In this document: piece by piece, positions 38,001-51,100 of the stretch | Layout: every line of letters starts with the position of its first letter | Numbering within the stretch: the stretch's first letter is position 1 | Assembly: GCA_030062745.1 (NCBI GenBank) | Contig: CP099839.1 | Span: 5,503,115-5,567,114 of the forward strand | Direction of reading: 5' to 3' | Origin: Capitulum mitella | Taxonomy: Eukaryota; Arthropoda; Thecostraca; Pollicipedomorpha; Pollicipedidae | Length of the DNA: 64,000 nucleotides | The notes under the pieces: generated by a model | What the model saw: the letters and a program-made list of their open reading frames with translations, nothing else | What the model was told of the DNA's origin: nothing | The model's database searches: none | Position numbers and translations under genes: made by a program

Positions 38001-39194
38001 GACTCTTTGGGGCCTCGAAAAGAAAATGATGCCCTTCATCATTGCTCCCAGTAAATGGAATAGATCAGGTCAAGTAGAATCCCGTGAGCGGTCGGCGCGG
38101 TATGGAATCTTGGACCTTTTGGCTGCCAGGAAATGAACCTGGATAAGTCATAATGGTGCAAAATGCATGCCAAATTCAAAATCAACGCACAAAAATACCT
38201 TAATGCAGAGCCAAAGTCTAAAAAAGACAAACGAGGTCATCCAGGGGCAGTGACTTTGGTGGACCTTGGGTGGCCTTTATTAACCGCGGGCCAAATGCGG
38301 GGTATTTTGGGGCGCTGATTTTGAATTCGGCATCCATTCCGCACCATTCTTCCCTATTCAGCTCATTTCATCCCATGGTGTAGGTCGTCCGAAGTCATCC
38401 GAGTTCAACATCATTCTGGAATTGAGCCTGTGACCTCTCGATATAATGTTTTACGCAATACCAGCTGAACTAATCATGTCCGTGCACTGCTGTGGATAGT
38501 TCTTGAAGATTTTTTTGGCATCACATTTTCAAATTGATTCACATCAGTTCGTAACTGGCTTTATTTCCCTCTCGTCACGACAAAAGAACATGCAGGAATG
38601 GACATTTTGACACAAGCCAGGAATACGACATACATCCCGATACAACCATTACAATATAATAGCCCTTAAAAATCCTTAGAGCTCTAAACAAATTCAGAAA
38701 ACCTGTGGATTGATTACAGGGCAGAAGAATCTTAAATATCGAGCAGCGCTGACTAACTGAAACTAAACTCGACATAAAGCTACAGAATTTGTGGTGTCCT
38801 GCTCGGTCTATTATTGGCCGAAATGACCCTTCAGATTCCAGACTTATGAGCAAAGCAAAAACGGTACCTTTCCGGGACGTCAAAGTACGAGCCCACCTGA
38901 ATGAGTCCATAGGCGCTGTTGGTATGTTTTAAACTACAAAGTTTGAGAAAGCTATGTATTTTGAGGGGTCATACCCGGTCCTATGTGGGGTGCTATTGAA
39001 CCAATCCAAGGTCGTGAAAACAACGCTTTTACCAGTAATCTTATGGCGCAGATCCAGTCAAGAGCCAGAAGCATAGGCCACTTTTGAGATATTTTGGTAG
39101 ATTTTCAAAAAAAACTTCAAGTTTAGGGATGATTTAGACTTTGGGAATCAGTTGCTTTGGAACTGGGATGGACAGGTGGGCAGCTGCCCCTCAG
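35010..39194. other. Long stretch without recognised genes
   Basis: Ordinary AT-rich sequence. At 37721 a TTAACCCTTGCCGGAG string followed by G/C-runs looks like one end of another TTAA element, but no matching second end was found. No open frame with a recognisable product. Confidence 0.5.
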
Positions 39195-39430
39195 CTTTGG
39201 GCAGCATTTAGTATTAACCCTATGACGTTGCAAGGAAAGAAGCCAGGTAAAAATCGCGTTTGCCACGCCCCCCATCTCCACAGAGGTTCCACCGTTCCTG
39301 TTAGGAGTAAAGACAGACGATTCCTCTTGAGAGGTGGAATTTCTGCAGGGACGGGGGAAGGGCAAACGCGATTTTCGCCTCGTTTCTCTCCATGCAACGC
39401 CATAGGATTAATACTAAATGCTGCCCAAAG
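39195..39430. mobile_element. Small palindromic element (MITE-like)
   Basis: 236 bases with inverted arms of about 70 bases: 39195-39264 against 39361-39430. The outer 19 bases (ctttgggcagcatttagta) are perfectly inverted. Within the arms lie TTAACCCTATG (39214) and its inverse (39401-39411), similar to the family III terminus. Confidence 0.8.
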
Positions 39431-41751
39431 TAAGAAGGAGAGCCTGTCCCTATCCTCTGGTTCCTACGCCCCTAATTCCTCCGTACGTCTACGTCCATAC
39501 GAGGCCCGATCTTTATTTGAATCTTGTTCCCTCTTTCCCCAAAGCTTTAATCTGCATTTGGCGCCGCATGAAGTCTAGCTATGAATGTCTTTCTTTCAGG
39601 GGTTTCTTTGCCTGTAAAATGGCGTATGAAAGAACTTTTTAATTACTCTTCCACGCATAGATTTGTTAAAAACGCGGCATAATTATTTAGCACAACTATA
39701 TTCGGTAAAACACCCGTATTCAGCGCGAAAGCTACAAATTTGGTGTGGTTTTGTTGATATTTGCGCATTCGCTGTCCCCTTCATCCAGTGTCTCTCAACA
39801 GTATTTTTAAATATATCGTTGTTGGAAACATTGGATTAAGAGCAGGGGGCGGCAAGGACACTATCGTCTTACTCAAAATAGCCTGAAGTTTCGGGTTGGC
39901 CGACGTCGCTTGAAGAAGGGGGATTCCTGTGGACAATACCTTAACTTGCTTGTAAAAATGGTGTAATCGTCCTGACCTTCCCACGTATATACGTCGCAAC
40001 CTGACTAGGTTAGTAGTAGGTTAGATTAGTTTTTGCTTGATAAACTCATCCTGCAGCCACTAACATATTGTCATTTGTGGTGATTTTTTGTTATTCCTAG
40101 TGATATATGGGGACTCTTAAAAGATGTTTAGTGACATGGTCCTCAAAGTTAAAGATATGTTTTTAATGTGTCTCATGTATTTGAATATCTTGTTGACTAT
40201 GTTAGCCAGCATTGTTGTAAATGGCAGTCAGGTGTAGTTGTCAGCTGCATTTCTGTAGTTTTAGCTGCATGTGGTAATAATGTTCCACAGCTCTTTTATA
40301 TCCTTTGGTACAACCTGACTCTGTCATTGTATTGACTTGGCACAGAATAGTATAAACATTTTAAGAAAGCAAGCTGCAGTGGAATACATGCAGTCTTTCA
40401 AAAAATATCTTTATGATTATTAGTACCTTATTTGTATGACCAGTGTAAAATATTAGTTCTTTTGGAAATAGTGGCTTAAATTACATAGTTTGTCTGTTTC
40501 TAACTTAGAGAATTATGGAAGACTGCCCTCTGAACCATTAATTATACATTGTCTTTAGATGATAATAGACTTACTCATTATTTATTGTTTTTTAGTTATT
40601 CTGTTTTTAGATGATAAGAGCCTTTTTAGTATTAGCTAGTTTTTTTTAGCTGTTCCCAATGAATTAATATCCTGCAAGTAGCCATGTGCATGCTTGCCAT
40701 TACATGCTGTTTACAGGGCATGATATCTGCAAACCCGTAAGGCCAGGATTGGAAAATGATTTCATAACTTGTTCTGGAGGACAAAATTTTGGGATTGATA
40801 TGGCAAGAAAAGTATAAATACACAATACTACAGTGCATATGCATTCATATTGGCACATCATCATTGACTTGCAAAAACAGAGGGTTGTGTATCAGTTACT
40901 GAATTATTTGATTTATGGTTGGATATTGCATTATTTTCATCAGTCATTTTGTGTAGAAGTTCCATTATTCATCTTTTCAGGCTGTTATGCCATTTGGAAA
41001 AGGAATGCATAAAATCTTTGTGTCATGTAACATGTGGGACTACAGAATACCTTGCTGCCTTATGAAATGATTGAAATTTTGTGATTGCAGACCCTTTCAG
41101 CATCAGGCACCAGTGCTCATGTGCCATACCTGGTACTTGTTGCACAGTGGACTCTGTTGTCTGGTCCCTTAACTAGGAGTTCACATGGTGGGGTGGCTGA
41201 TTGGCTGATTGGTTTCATTTCTAATTTAGTTTCATAAAGAAACTGATTTCTGTGCTAATGCATGTCAGTGAAGGCCATCAGTATAGTCACAGTAAATTTG
41301 TGACATGGAGAACAGAATGTCTAAATTTAAGGGAGCAGGGATATACCATTTTTAAATCATTTGTTTCCATTCATAAATCATTAAATCAGTGATCAATATC
41401 AGCTTATACAGTTTAACATCATGTCATATATTCATAAGATAATGATGACTTTTATTGTTTCATTAACACTGGCTGATGGGTTTCAGCATTTGATTTTGTT
41501 TCACGATTGTTTAAAGGAAGCTAAATCAGTGATATCTCCCTTCATTTTCCTCATTTTTTATAAATTTTTCCAATCCAAACTCCCATGAAGCACATTTAAG
41601 TACATCTTTTCAGACCTTATTTGATATCTAGCTAAAGACCTGTCATTCTGCTTCAGGGTTTTTCATGTGTATGTATCAGGCACTAACATTCTCAGAAGAC
41701 CGGCAGCAGTTTATTGGAATGGGGTCATTGACTCACTCTGGTGTTTTCCAG

Positions 41752-41826
41752 TCTCAGGCAATCAGACCAAAAAACCTTCAGGAATTGGATGCCTTACCTC
41801 TACCCAAAGATGTTCTCCAATTCAAG
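41752..41826 (+). CDS. Possible 5' merlin exon ending at a GC donor
   Basis: Follows tgttttccag and ends TTCAAG|gcaagt, the consensus for GC-AG introns. Joined to the acceptor at 42011 in phase 2, an ATG at 41810 reads [22 protein letters not shown], a plausible merlin N-terminus. Alternatively this is 5' UTR and translation starts at 42034. A second frame through the same bases is also open (SQAIRPKNLQELDALPLPKD), so the reading is not certain. Confidence 0.4.
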
Positions 41827-42033
41827 GCAAGTACTTTGTAAAGTAATGCTTAATCATTTTGTTGTTCTGCAGTGATGAATATCCTAATGGCTAATGTGTA
41901 ATGCATTATTAGAATATTTTGTTTTTATGATGCTGTTTTGAACATTGTCTAAACTGTGGCATTTGATACAAAATGGTAAGTTATTTTCTTAAGATTCTTG
42001 AACATTTTCAGGTCTCACTCTTTGGGATCAAAA

Positions 42034-42114
42034 ATGACATTTGGAAAAAAGAAGAAAAAGTCTGTCCCTGTGAAAGTCATTACAATGGATGCTGAATTGG
42101 GATTCAGTGTGGAG
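42034..42114 (+). CDS. NF2: Merlin coding exon 1
   Basis: [20 protein letters not shown], then ELGFSVE. It matches the start of F1 (human TFTVRIVTMDAEMEF; fly LSVRVSTFDSELEF). The exon itself probably begins at 42012 after acattttcag. Donor GAG|gtgagc, phase 0. A/T-ending codons dominate. Confidence 0.88.
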
Positions 42115-45100
42115 GTGAGCATGATAGTAGCTTTCTTCCTGTTGCAGTTGCCAAGATTGCTATCTGTATCATGTATACCATCATCTTCTGTCTGACTACC
42201 TTGATGAAGACTGTTCAGTTTTACCATGTATTTTCCATGGTCTTACCAGGCATCAGTGGTTTCTTGGAGATCAAGTACCATCAAATACCACCAAATATCA
42301 TCAAACCATATCATAGAGATGGTTTTCCAAATAACAGCATCTTCTGAAATGGACGACACCTCCTGGTTTGTTGGCGTGCTGTGGTGCAGAGGTCCAGCTG
42401 ATTACGTGGGCTCAGTTGTGGCCCGTCGTGACTCCGGGGCCCCGTTTGCGGCAGTGGGGAGCCACTGGGCGGACGCTGTTTGACCTGGTGTGTCGCACCA
42501 TCGGCCTTCGGGAGACCTGGTTCTTCGGCCTGCAGTACCAGGACACCAAGGGCTATGCCTCCTGGCTCAAAATGGACCGAAAAGGTAGGGAAGCAGTCGT
42601 GCCTGAATGGCGGCTTGTTCCCAGCATTTTGATGACCTTTCGTCTGCCATTCATGCACTTTCTCTTTGTATGCGACAGCATGTTAGGAGGTTGGTAAAAA
42701 TCCCGTCATGTGATAAAAATTCCTCACGTTCTTGCCATCAGTTTTATTTTCTGCTGACCCGGCGCCGGCAGGGGCCTGAGAGCTGTTGACATTAAAAGTC
42801 AAGCATGCTTCGAATACTAGCTGGATAGCATAATGCCTCTAAATCATTGTGGAGCTCATTGGACTCCTAGTGTGGAGACCCAGCGGATCCCTATCGCGCG
42901 ATTCGTTAATTATTTACGTGACTTTATACACTGCTGTGTAGCTGCCATGTTGGCTCCCAGAAGATCGCATATTTATTAGTTCTTGCGTAATTACGTGGGC
43001 TCTTAGATGTACAGCTTTTGATCACTCGAAAGGCGTTGTAATGCCAAGTTTTGTGCAAGTTTAAAGCAGTAGTAGTCCATGTTTGAGGTTGCTGGAGTAT
43101 ACCCTTTGCACGTACGTTTTGAAAGGATGCTCTTAAGCATAACTAGCATATGCCCTCAGCTCTCATGAAGAACGACAGGTAAAAGGTTGGTGTCACGAGC
43201 GTTTGTGACCTGTATGTCCCCAGCAGAATGGCAGGTCATGTCCCATTGTGATAGTTTATAGGCGATGACACGGTTACGGAATGTGCTTGAATGTTGCCAT
43301 GTATCCAGCATCCAGCCAGCCGAGTTTTTCACGGATACGCAGGTCTGCACATGAATCAGATTTCTTGCGCCTTAATATTACTTTGGAGGAACAGTTTATA
43401 ACTTTTGGGATCCGAGACAGATTACTTTCAGTGCCGTTTCTATAAACTGAGATGCAGTCGCGGACTTGCGGGAGAACCAAGGCGTTGACCAGCAAAGTGA
43501 GGACGCGAGGGGGAGGGGAGATAATTTTTGAAGTGGAGGATATCAGCCATGATCCCGAAATAGCGCCGTGTGGCGGCCGGGATGTGGGGATTCCAAGAGA
43601 GTGAAAAGTCAAACACGACGCCGGGATATTTTTCGCTTCACCGCTGGTCGGTAACCGGTGCTCCATGGAGTGCACAGTGACTTTCGATACGCACCGCAAG
43701 TTTTGGGAGGCTGCGTGACATCATGAGCTGTGTTTTTCATGCATTTTCTTTTAATCCGTTATGTCTGAATCAACCGTCGAGAGATGAAATGAAAGCTTCC
43801 ATGCGGCAGGCGACAGTCTGTATTTGAGATTTCTTCCGCTTTCTCAGCTTTGGGTTTAGTCTGCGAATTGACATCTTGCGGGCGCGTCTTCGGCATACAA
43901 GCTGAGGTCGTTGGAAAACAAGCAGTACATCAAAGGAACCAGGACCAAGCCCTGAAAAAATCCGATGCTGTTGGGTAGCTTGCTTGATATTTGCGGAATG
44001 CCTAGACGGTCTCTGATGCTAACATACTGTGATATTGAAAAAGGGTCGAAAACCAGGAAATATCAGCACCATGGAAACTTAATTTGGTCAAAAGTCTACC
44101 GTGAATGACATCAGTGAGGACCAAAAGACAGAGAAGGGAAATTTCGGTGCGGTCGTTGGCGGAGAGGACCTAGTCAGGCACGGCGATAACTGCGGTCTCC
44201 GTTGAGAGCCGAGGTCGAGAGCCGTGTTGGGTGGGTGATCAGAGGTAATTATTGGATAGATTTGGGTAAAGTTGTTTTCGGACAGCACGTTCAATGATTT
44301 TTGCAATGAGTGGAACGACGGAAGTGGGCCGAAAATTAGACAAGTTTGTTGGATCACCAGACTTGAAGATTGGATGGACTGTTGAGTGTTTCCAGGCTTG
44401 TTGTACCTCTGCACTCAGCAGAGATGAATTTACGGTATGCAACAAGACGCCGCCGATCGCATCAGAACACATTCTCTGTTACCGTTTGCATATACCGTCA
44501 TCGCCGCAGGCGGATGAGCTGCGTATGTCAAAGTTTAGTGGACGTAGGTCTCACAGAGTCTGTCGCACAGAGTCAGAGACTTAGTCTCTGACTTCCCGCA
44601 GACTTAGTCTGCGGGAAAATGTCGCTGATACGTTTGCAGTGCCGATTTTCCGAAAAATGCCGAGAACCTTCTTAAAAATGTTATTAATCAAAAAACGTCC
44701 TTTTTAGTCATCTGCGGACATTACGTTGTATGGGCCTGCGCCGGCTAGCGGGCGCAAGCGTTCGTTGGTCGCCGGCTACAAGTCGGCTGTCTCAGTTCGA
44801 AACAGGCGGAACATGCCCTGTAACAGTTTTGGGCACGCACGCAAGGGGTTCCATTCTGACCGCTCGGCGTTCTCCTGCGGCCCCGTCTTGCGAGCGTCGG
44901 CGGCCGTTTCAGTGATGGACCAAGACCTGCCGCGGGAGTACCCGCTGTCGTTCCTGCTGCTGGTCAAGTTCTACCCGGAGGACGTCTCCGAGGAGCTGGT
45001 CCAGGAGATCACCCAGCACCTGTTCTTCCTGCAAGTGAAGCAGGCCATCCTCAACATGGACATCTACTGCCCGTCGGAAGTCAGCGTACTGCTGGCGTCG

Positions 45101-48100
45101 TACGCGGTGCAGGCCAAGGTGAGCGCGCTGCTACCCTCCGGATCCGCACGCTGGCGTTGTTACGCCGGTCTGGTGGAGGGAAGAAGCCGGTGACAGTCGC
45201 ATCAGTGGAAAATGTTTGCGAGCGTTTTTTGTTAGTCATTGCCTATGTTGAAGGGTGATTGAATATCGATGTATCCAGAGGGCCGGTATTGACGCGTTTG
45301 GCAGGTGTCAGTTTTTACGTCGTGGATGTAAACTGGGAGGTATGAGAGCTGAACGCCTGAATCTAGCCTGAACGCCAAAATGAAGCCAGCTAGTCAGATG
45401 GCCTAGCCGGATGTAGACAGAATTTATGGTCGTTTTGAGAGGAAATGGCGCGTTAGCCGTTCGCACGACAGCAGAGCGAAATGTTCGACAAAAAGTCTTC
45501 GACAAATGCTTCGTGCAGGCGAATTAGGAGGCCCTCTGAGAGCGTAACTACACTGTCGTACTCAGCGTCGCATGTTTCGCATTGCCATTTACTTTTTATC
45601 ACTTGTTTTCTGTGCCCATCCCATCGAACTCTTCGGAACAATTCGCCTCACCGAGTCGCACAGTTTGAAAGTATCAGCTGGCGTATATGGGCTGGTGCAC
45701 ACTGCCACACAGTCCTGAGTTCAGACGCAATGCCAGCAATCATTCGGAAACCCGGTGACAGACTTCGTGACGTGTATGACAAGTAGTTGACACTACCGAC
45801 TGTCTTTTACTAGTACTGCGTTAAGTCGTCGCTAACAGTGGTTCCGGTGTACCGACCGCAAAGAAGGAGGCGTTTAGATGTGTTTCTGGATTACTTGGTT
45901 GACGTCCGGCGTTCCACGGAAAGCCAAAACATTTTGTTTAAGAGTCATTGTGTTCGATGTGTTTTTGCGAATGTAACATTCCATTTTGAGAAGGATTGTT
46001 AACTCCTAGGGCAAATTTGGTGTCGTGTCCTGACATATATCTAATGAGAGTCTTCTGTCGGTGATACATTTTAGTGCGCAGTGAGAACCGAGTTTCCGCT
46101 CCGAAGCAATTTATCAGCCTCCCAGCAACATGCAGTTGGCGAAATTCTCACCAGACGAATTAGGCGCATTAGTGATTTCCACCCATCATGCGTCCGTTAC
46201 GTAATTTCTGCTTAGCTTCAACGCCATTTTCTGACGGTTGCCATTCCCTGTGCCGGGATGAAGTACATTTGCCCGGGACGGAAATGTGCAAAGAAAAAAG
46301 CGCAGCTTACATAGCAGGGCGGCTGCTTTGACGTAAGTGTGACGTACACGTGACGTGCTTGACTCACCACCCGTTCAGAGACGGCCCGGTCCAATGCCGG
46401 CAAGCGCTCGGCCTCTGCTGGCATCTGGCGTGGCTCAGCCGCGCTGCGGCGGGGCCGGGGGAGGGGGCTCCAGGCAGAGCTGCTCACGGCTGACGGGCCT
46501 AACTGCCCGTCCGCTGAAAACGGCCGGGGGCATACAGGGATAAGTCCGATCCGAATGCGGCCGAAATTGTTTTTACTGCTTGTAGACCATCCGTTTCCTG
46601 TTCCCCAGGGCTTGTGGGTTTCCGATTCCCATTGTCGTGTCGTTTTTACTGTTGTTTGGCATGAAGTTGAATTGGCGCGTTCAGCTAGTAAAAAATAGGG
46701 GTCGTACTTATCAAATTCGTTTGTTGAAGACAGAAGCGAAATAACTGCTTTCTTCAATTGTGCTGTTCTTTATTGGCGCAAATGACGCCACCAACAACCC
46801 CAAAATGGATGTTTGGTATGTCAAATATGGGTTTATTGAACACATAGGGGCGACAAAACCGCGTTGATGCCGGCTTATCGTTGGTCCATACAGCTTGCCC
46901 AAAGACGATGGGCTTGGGAAGGACCAGATTCGTACGAAAAACTGCTTTCCTCATGCTTGACCGATGCGCTGTCCGAGCCATGTTTTCGTTTATATACGGA
47001 CAGGCTGGTCGCATCACCAAAACCCCACTTGCCTTGGACCTTCAGCGGTGACAGTCGGCCGAGTCCCTGATGATGTAGAAGGCCGGTCACGTTCAGAGCT
47101 GATGTGGATGCATTTTCACCGTGTCTCCACCACTCTCTGGCATGTGTGATGCAGAAGAGACTGCAGCGCAACCTTGCCGTTCGGCCGTTTTATGGTAAAC
47201 CAAAGCTGCAGCGTCTCTGTTGCAATTTAGAAGTCTTTCCCTGAGACTCACACCATGCAGACCGAAAGAGCACATCTTGTTCCAAAAGTCACTACCATAA
47301 TTACCATCGTAAGGTAAAAATGACCTTTCCAACCCATGTCAAACATGGAAAGCTTTTTCGTCCTTCACAGTCGTTCGGTGCGGAACGGATAGGAAGATCA
47401 GCTTCTGATTGGGCTAGCGACAGAACGAAACGAGGTAGAAAGAAACGAGACGTGGTGTTGAATAGCCTGGTCAGTCTTGCGCTGAGGGGTAGCTAATCGA
47501 GCAAAAACCCGGAGATTGCCAGATGGGATTATGGCCACGTTTTTTACCTGGTTATCCGTATGTGCGAGGGTGCTCTGGACAGAGCTGCTGTCAGACTCTG
47601 CCGTCCGTCGTCTGTGGACACGGTCCGGAGAGCCTCTCTGGACAGAGCTGCTGTCAGACTCTGCCTGTTCTCTGTGGACATCAGAGCTGCTGTCAGACTC
47701 TGCCGTCCGTCCTCTGTGGACACGGCCCGGAGAGCCGCTCTGGACAGCGCTTCTGTCAGACTCTGCCTGTTCTCTGTGGACGTGGTCCGGAGAGCCGCTC
47801 TGGACAAAGCTTCTGACAGACTCTGCCGTCCGTCCTCTGTGGACACGGTCCGGAGAGCCGCTCTGGACAGAGCTGCTGTCAGACTGTGCCGTCCGTCCTC
47901 TGTGGACATGGTCCGGAGAGCCGCTCTGGACAGAGCTGCTGTCAGACTCTGCCGTCCGTCCTCTGTGGACACGGTTCGGAGAGCCGCTCTGGACAGAGCT
48001 GCTGTCAGACTCTGCCGTCCGTCCTCTGTGGACACGGTCCGGAGAGCCTCTCTGGACAGAGCTGCTGTCAGACTCTGCCGTACGACCTCTGTGGACACGG

Positions 48101-51100
48101 TTCGGAGAGCCGCTCTGGACAGAGCTGCTCTCAGACTCTGCCGTACATCCTCTGTGGACACGGTCCGGAGAGCCGCTCTGGACAGAGCGGCCGACAGATT
48201 CTGCCTTCCGTCCTTTGGACACGGCCCGGAGAGCCGCTCTCGGCAGAGCTTCCGGGAGGAGAAGGCGCTAATTTGACGCGTCCGGCCGGGCCCTTTACGA
48301 CAGGCCGGACGCGGCGGCCCCGGCCGCGCGCCGCCTCGGCCGTCGCCGGCCGATTGGCTTTGAGGTCAGGCTGGCCGCTGTCACAGCCAGCCGTCCTCAC
48401 GCCGTCCTGCCGCGCCAGCCGCTGAATGCAGCAGCCGGCGAAAAGGTGGTCGCGGCTTTTTGCTGCTGCATTGCGGCGTTTGGGAGGTGAAAGCGCGCAC
48501 GGAACGTTGCAACGTCAGTGCGTCGTCGGCGGTTGGTCTTATTTCGTCATCGATGTTTGAACTACGGACCGCCTTCGTCCTCCGGATATCTCAAAATGCA
48601 CTTGTCCGTGTGGCGCAACACTGGAGTGATACATTTGTGTTGAGATGAACGATCGCGTAAAATACAAGTTTGAAGGTCTTTGTTGTGTTTAACTGTGTTC
48701 ATTGTGGCAGTTGTGGAAATAACTTGTTATCACTTCTTTCCCCACCCTTTTCCGACTGGATCCTGTTGGTGTTATTGCTTTACAAATGTGGATGGAACGA
48801 GAATGTGAATTGTGAAATATGTGAAATGTCACTGAAACCAAAACCGCGCAAAACTATAACCTAATCACGCTGTAACCTGGTGCAGATTGGACTCTAAAAT
48901 TGGCCATTGTTCACTGCGTAGTTTCAGGATACATCCTGATTGAGATAGTGCGGGTAATAAGATATGTGTGCGTCGTATTTTAAAATTGAATTTGTCCTCC
49001 CACTCGTAATAGATTACTGCAGCATTATCAAAATGGATGTGCTACTCCGACATGATCTGGTCTGGGAATCAAGGCTCTTGAAGATGGTCGCTATAGTTAG
49101 GCATCCAGTTCGGGTGATACCTCTAACCTGATACGCGCATGGGTGGGTATCGGGGAAGGACAAAGCGGTATCGGAAAGACGCAAATTGGACATTACGCTG
49201 AAAACAGCGGAAAATTAGTACAGCCTATGAACATATAGGTAGTGTGATCCGAGGAGTGATAACGGTTGCCTATTTGGGCGTTTGTGTTTTGCATGGAACG
49301 CCGTGGTCACGATTTCCGTGCACTGTCAGCAGAGGGGCGTTGTTATCCATTATTTCTCCACAGAATGGCGACGCAGGCGAGTCTAGCCTGCCGTCCGGGA
49401 TCCTGGCCAACGAGGAACTGCTGCCCAAGAGGGTCATCAAGCAGTACAACATGACCACCACCATGTGGGAGGAGCGCATCAACATATGGTATGGTTGTGT
49501 GTGCTGACGTGATCGGCCTGGGGATATGCAGTCTTGTTCGTCTCACGCTGCTTCTACGGAGGTGGCGTACGTACACCGAACGGAGGCGCCTAAAGACCCC
49601 TGCTTTTTTGCAGATCTTTTAAGCTGTCATTAAGACGATTGTGGGGCAGGTGAACATCAGAGTCTCCTGCGTTTCTGTTCTCATTGGGAAGGATATTTTC
49701 AAATTTTGCTTTGAGAATCTGCTTTGCCGTGGCGTATTTTGAAGCGCAGGCGAGTATGTATCGATATATTTTGGTATCCCATACGTAAAAAACCGTGATT
49801 TATTGCTTGGTGGTTGTAAAATTACAAACCTGCGAGGACGGTTACGACTGGACCGCGCCATTTGAATGCCTTGCCTGTTGGAGCAGAAATCACTGGGCCC
49901 AGGCATTATTCGTAATCTTGTGTATTCACAAACAACGAAAGGTCGCGTCCATTAGCCCTTTCCTGTACCCATAGCGCTGGCGCACGTTCCCGTGGGGAGT
50001 TCCTATTCGCCCCCCCCCCTGAGATCTCGAGAACTGCCCATCCGATTTCAGCGGGGCAAACGGCAGATAAACTGCAGAAAATGTGCAGTTTATCCCCGTG
50101 AGATAAACTGCACATTTTCATAAAACAAAGGTTTGGAAGTCTTGGAAGGGGCAGGATACAGGGGCAGACATGTCGGAGAGAGGGTATTTTGTCATTTGTT
50201 ATAATCCGCGGTTTTTGGACCGATTTTGATGCAACTGACATGAATTGAGAGCTGATCGATGACGCTTTTCCCATTAGCCCGTACATTTTCAATTTTGAGA
50301 AAATTCATAGGCGTTCACGTGGCTTGGCAAATGGGAGAAATATTTACTTTTATTCTGAAAACAAATTGAACGTAGAAGTCAATTTGTTTTTGTTTTCCCT
50401 TTTGCTAGTTATGTTCTAGTTACTTAATAAGTACGAATCGCGTAACATTGTTCGTATGATATCGGCATGAGCGTCGCCAGGGACATGGAAAGGGAGAATT
50501 GCCATGGTCGCATGGTCATCAGGTTAGCATCAGGTATGACTTTTGACCTTAAATGACCTCAGATGACCTCAGTGGCATGGAATGGCTGAGGGTTATTTCA
50601 TGGTGTTTGAAAACGTTTTCAGTCATCCGAATTTACTACATTTCTAACAGTTCTGTTTCTGGCTGTCGCGATGTTGGTTACGCGCCCGGACATTTTAGGT
50701 CATAGCTCTGTGATCCGACGTCGTATAAACCCGAAACCTAGGTATCAAGTAGAGGGCACTGTACCGAGTCACAGATGTTGCGGATTTCTCGTTTCGAAAA
50801 TCAGCGTCAAAAACATTTACACAAAACCGAATTTTGATTGCTGACCTTGGTGTGACTCGTGAAGTACCTCAGATCAACAAATGTATTTTTGTGTGTTTTC
50901 CCAGTTATTTGCCGTTGCGTTCATATAATGTTTTAAGTTCTGTTTTAAAAAATGGATATTTGGCAGTTATTTTCATGTTTGCCAAATGTCAAAAATTGTC
51001 TGAGGTACGTCCCGAAAAAAAATGGCTTGAGTAAAATGAAATTATGAAAATTTGTCGTAATTCATGGGAAGAATAGGTCGGACAAGTCACAAAGTTGCAT

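Larger units (their letters stand above)
39997..42353. other. CpG-depleted segment around the merlin 5' end
   Basis: Only three CG dinucleotides (near 40736, 41504 and 41701) in 2357 bases, while CG is frequent immediately before 39996 and after 42354. The segment is also AT-rich and has no element seen elsewhere in the window. It carries merlin coding exon 1, whose codons are A/T-ending in contrast to later exons. Confidence 0.85.

Noticed and set aside
41098-41240. Open frame after a good acceptor (TLSASGTSAHVPYLVLVAQW)
   Set aside because: No matching donor, no recognised product, and the AT-rich segment gives frequent acceptor-like strings.
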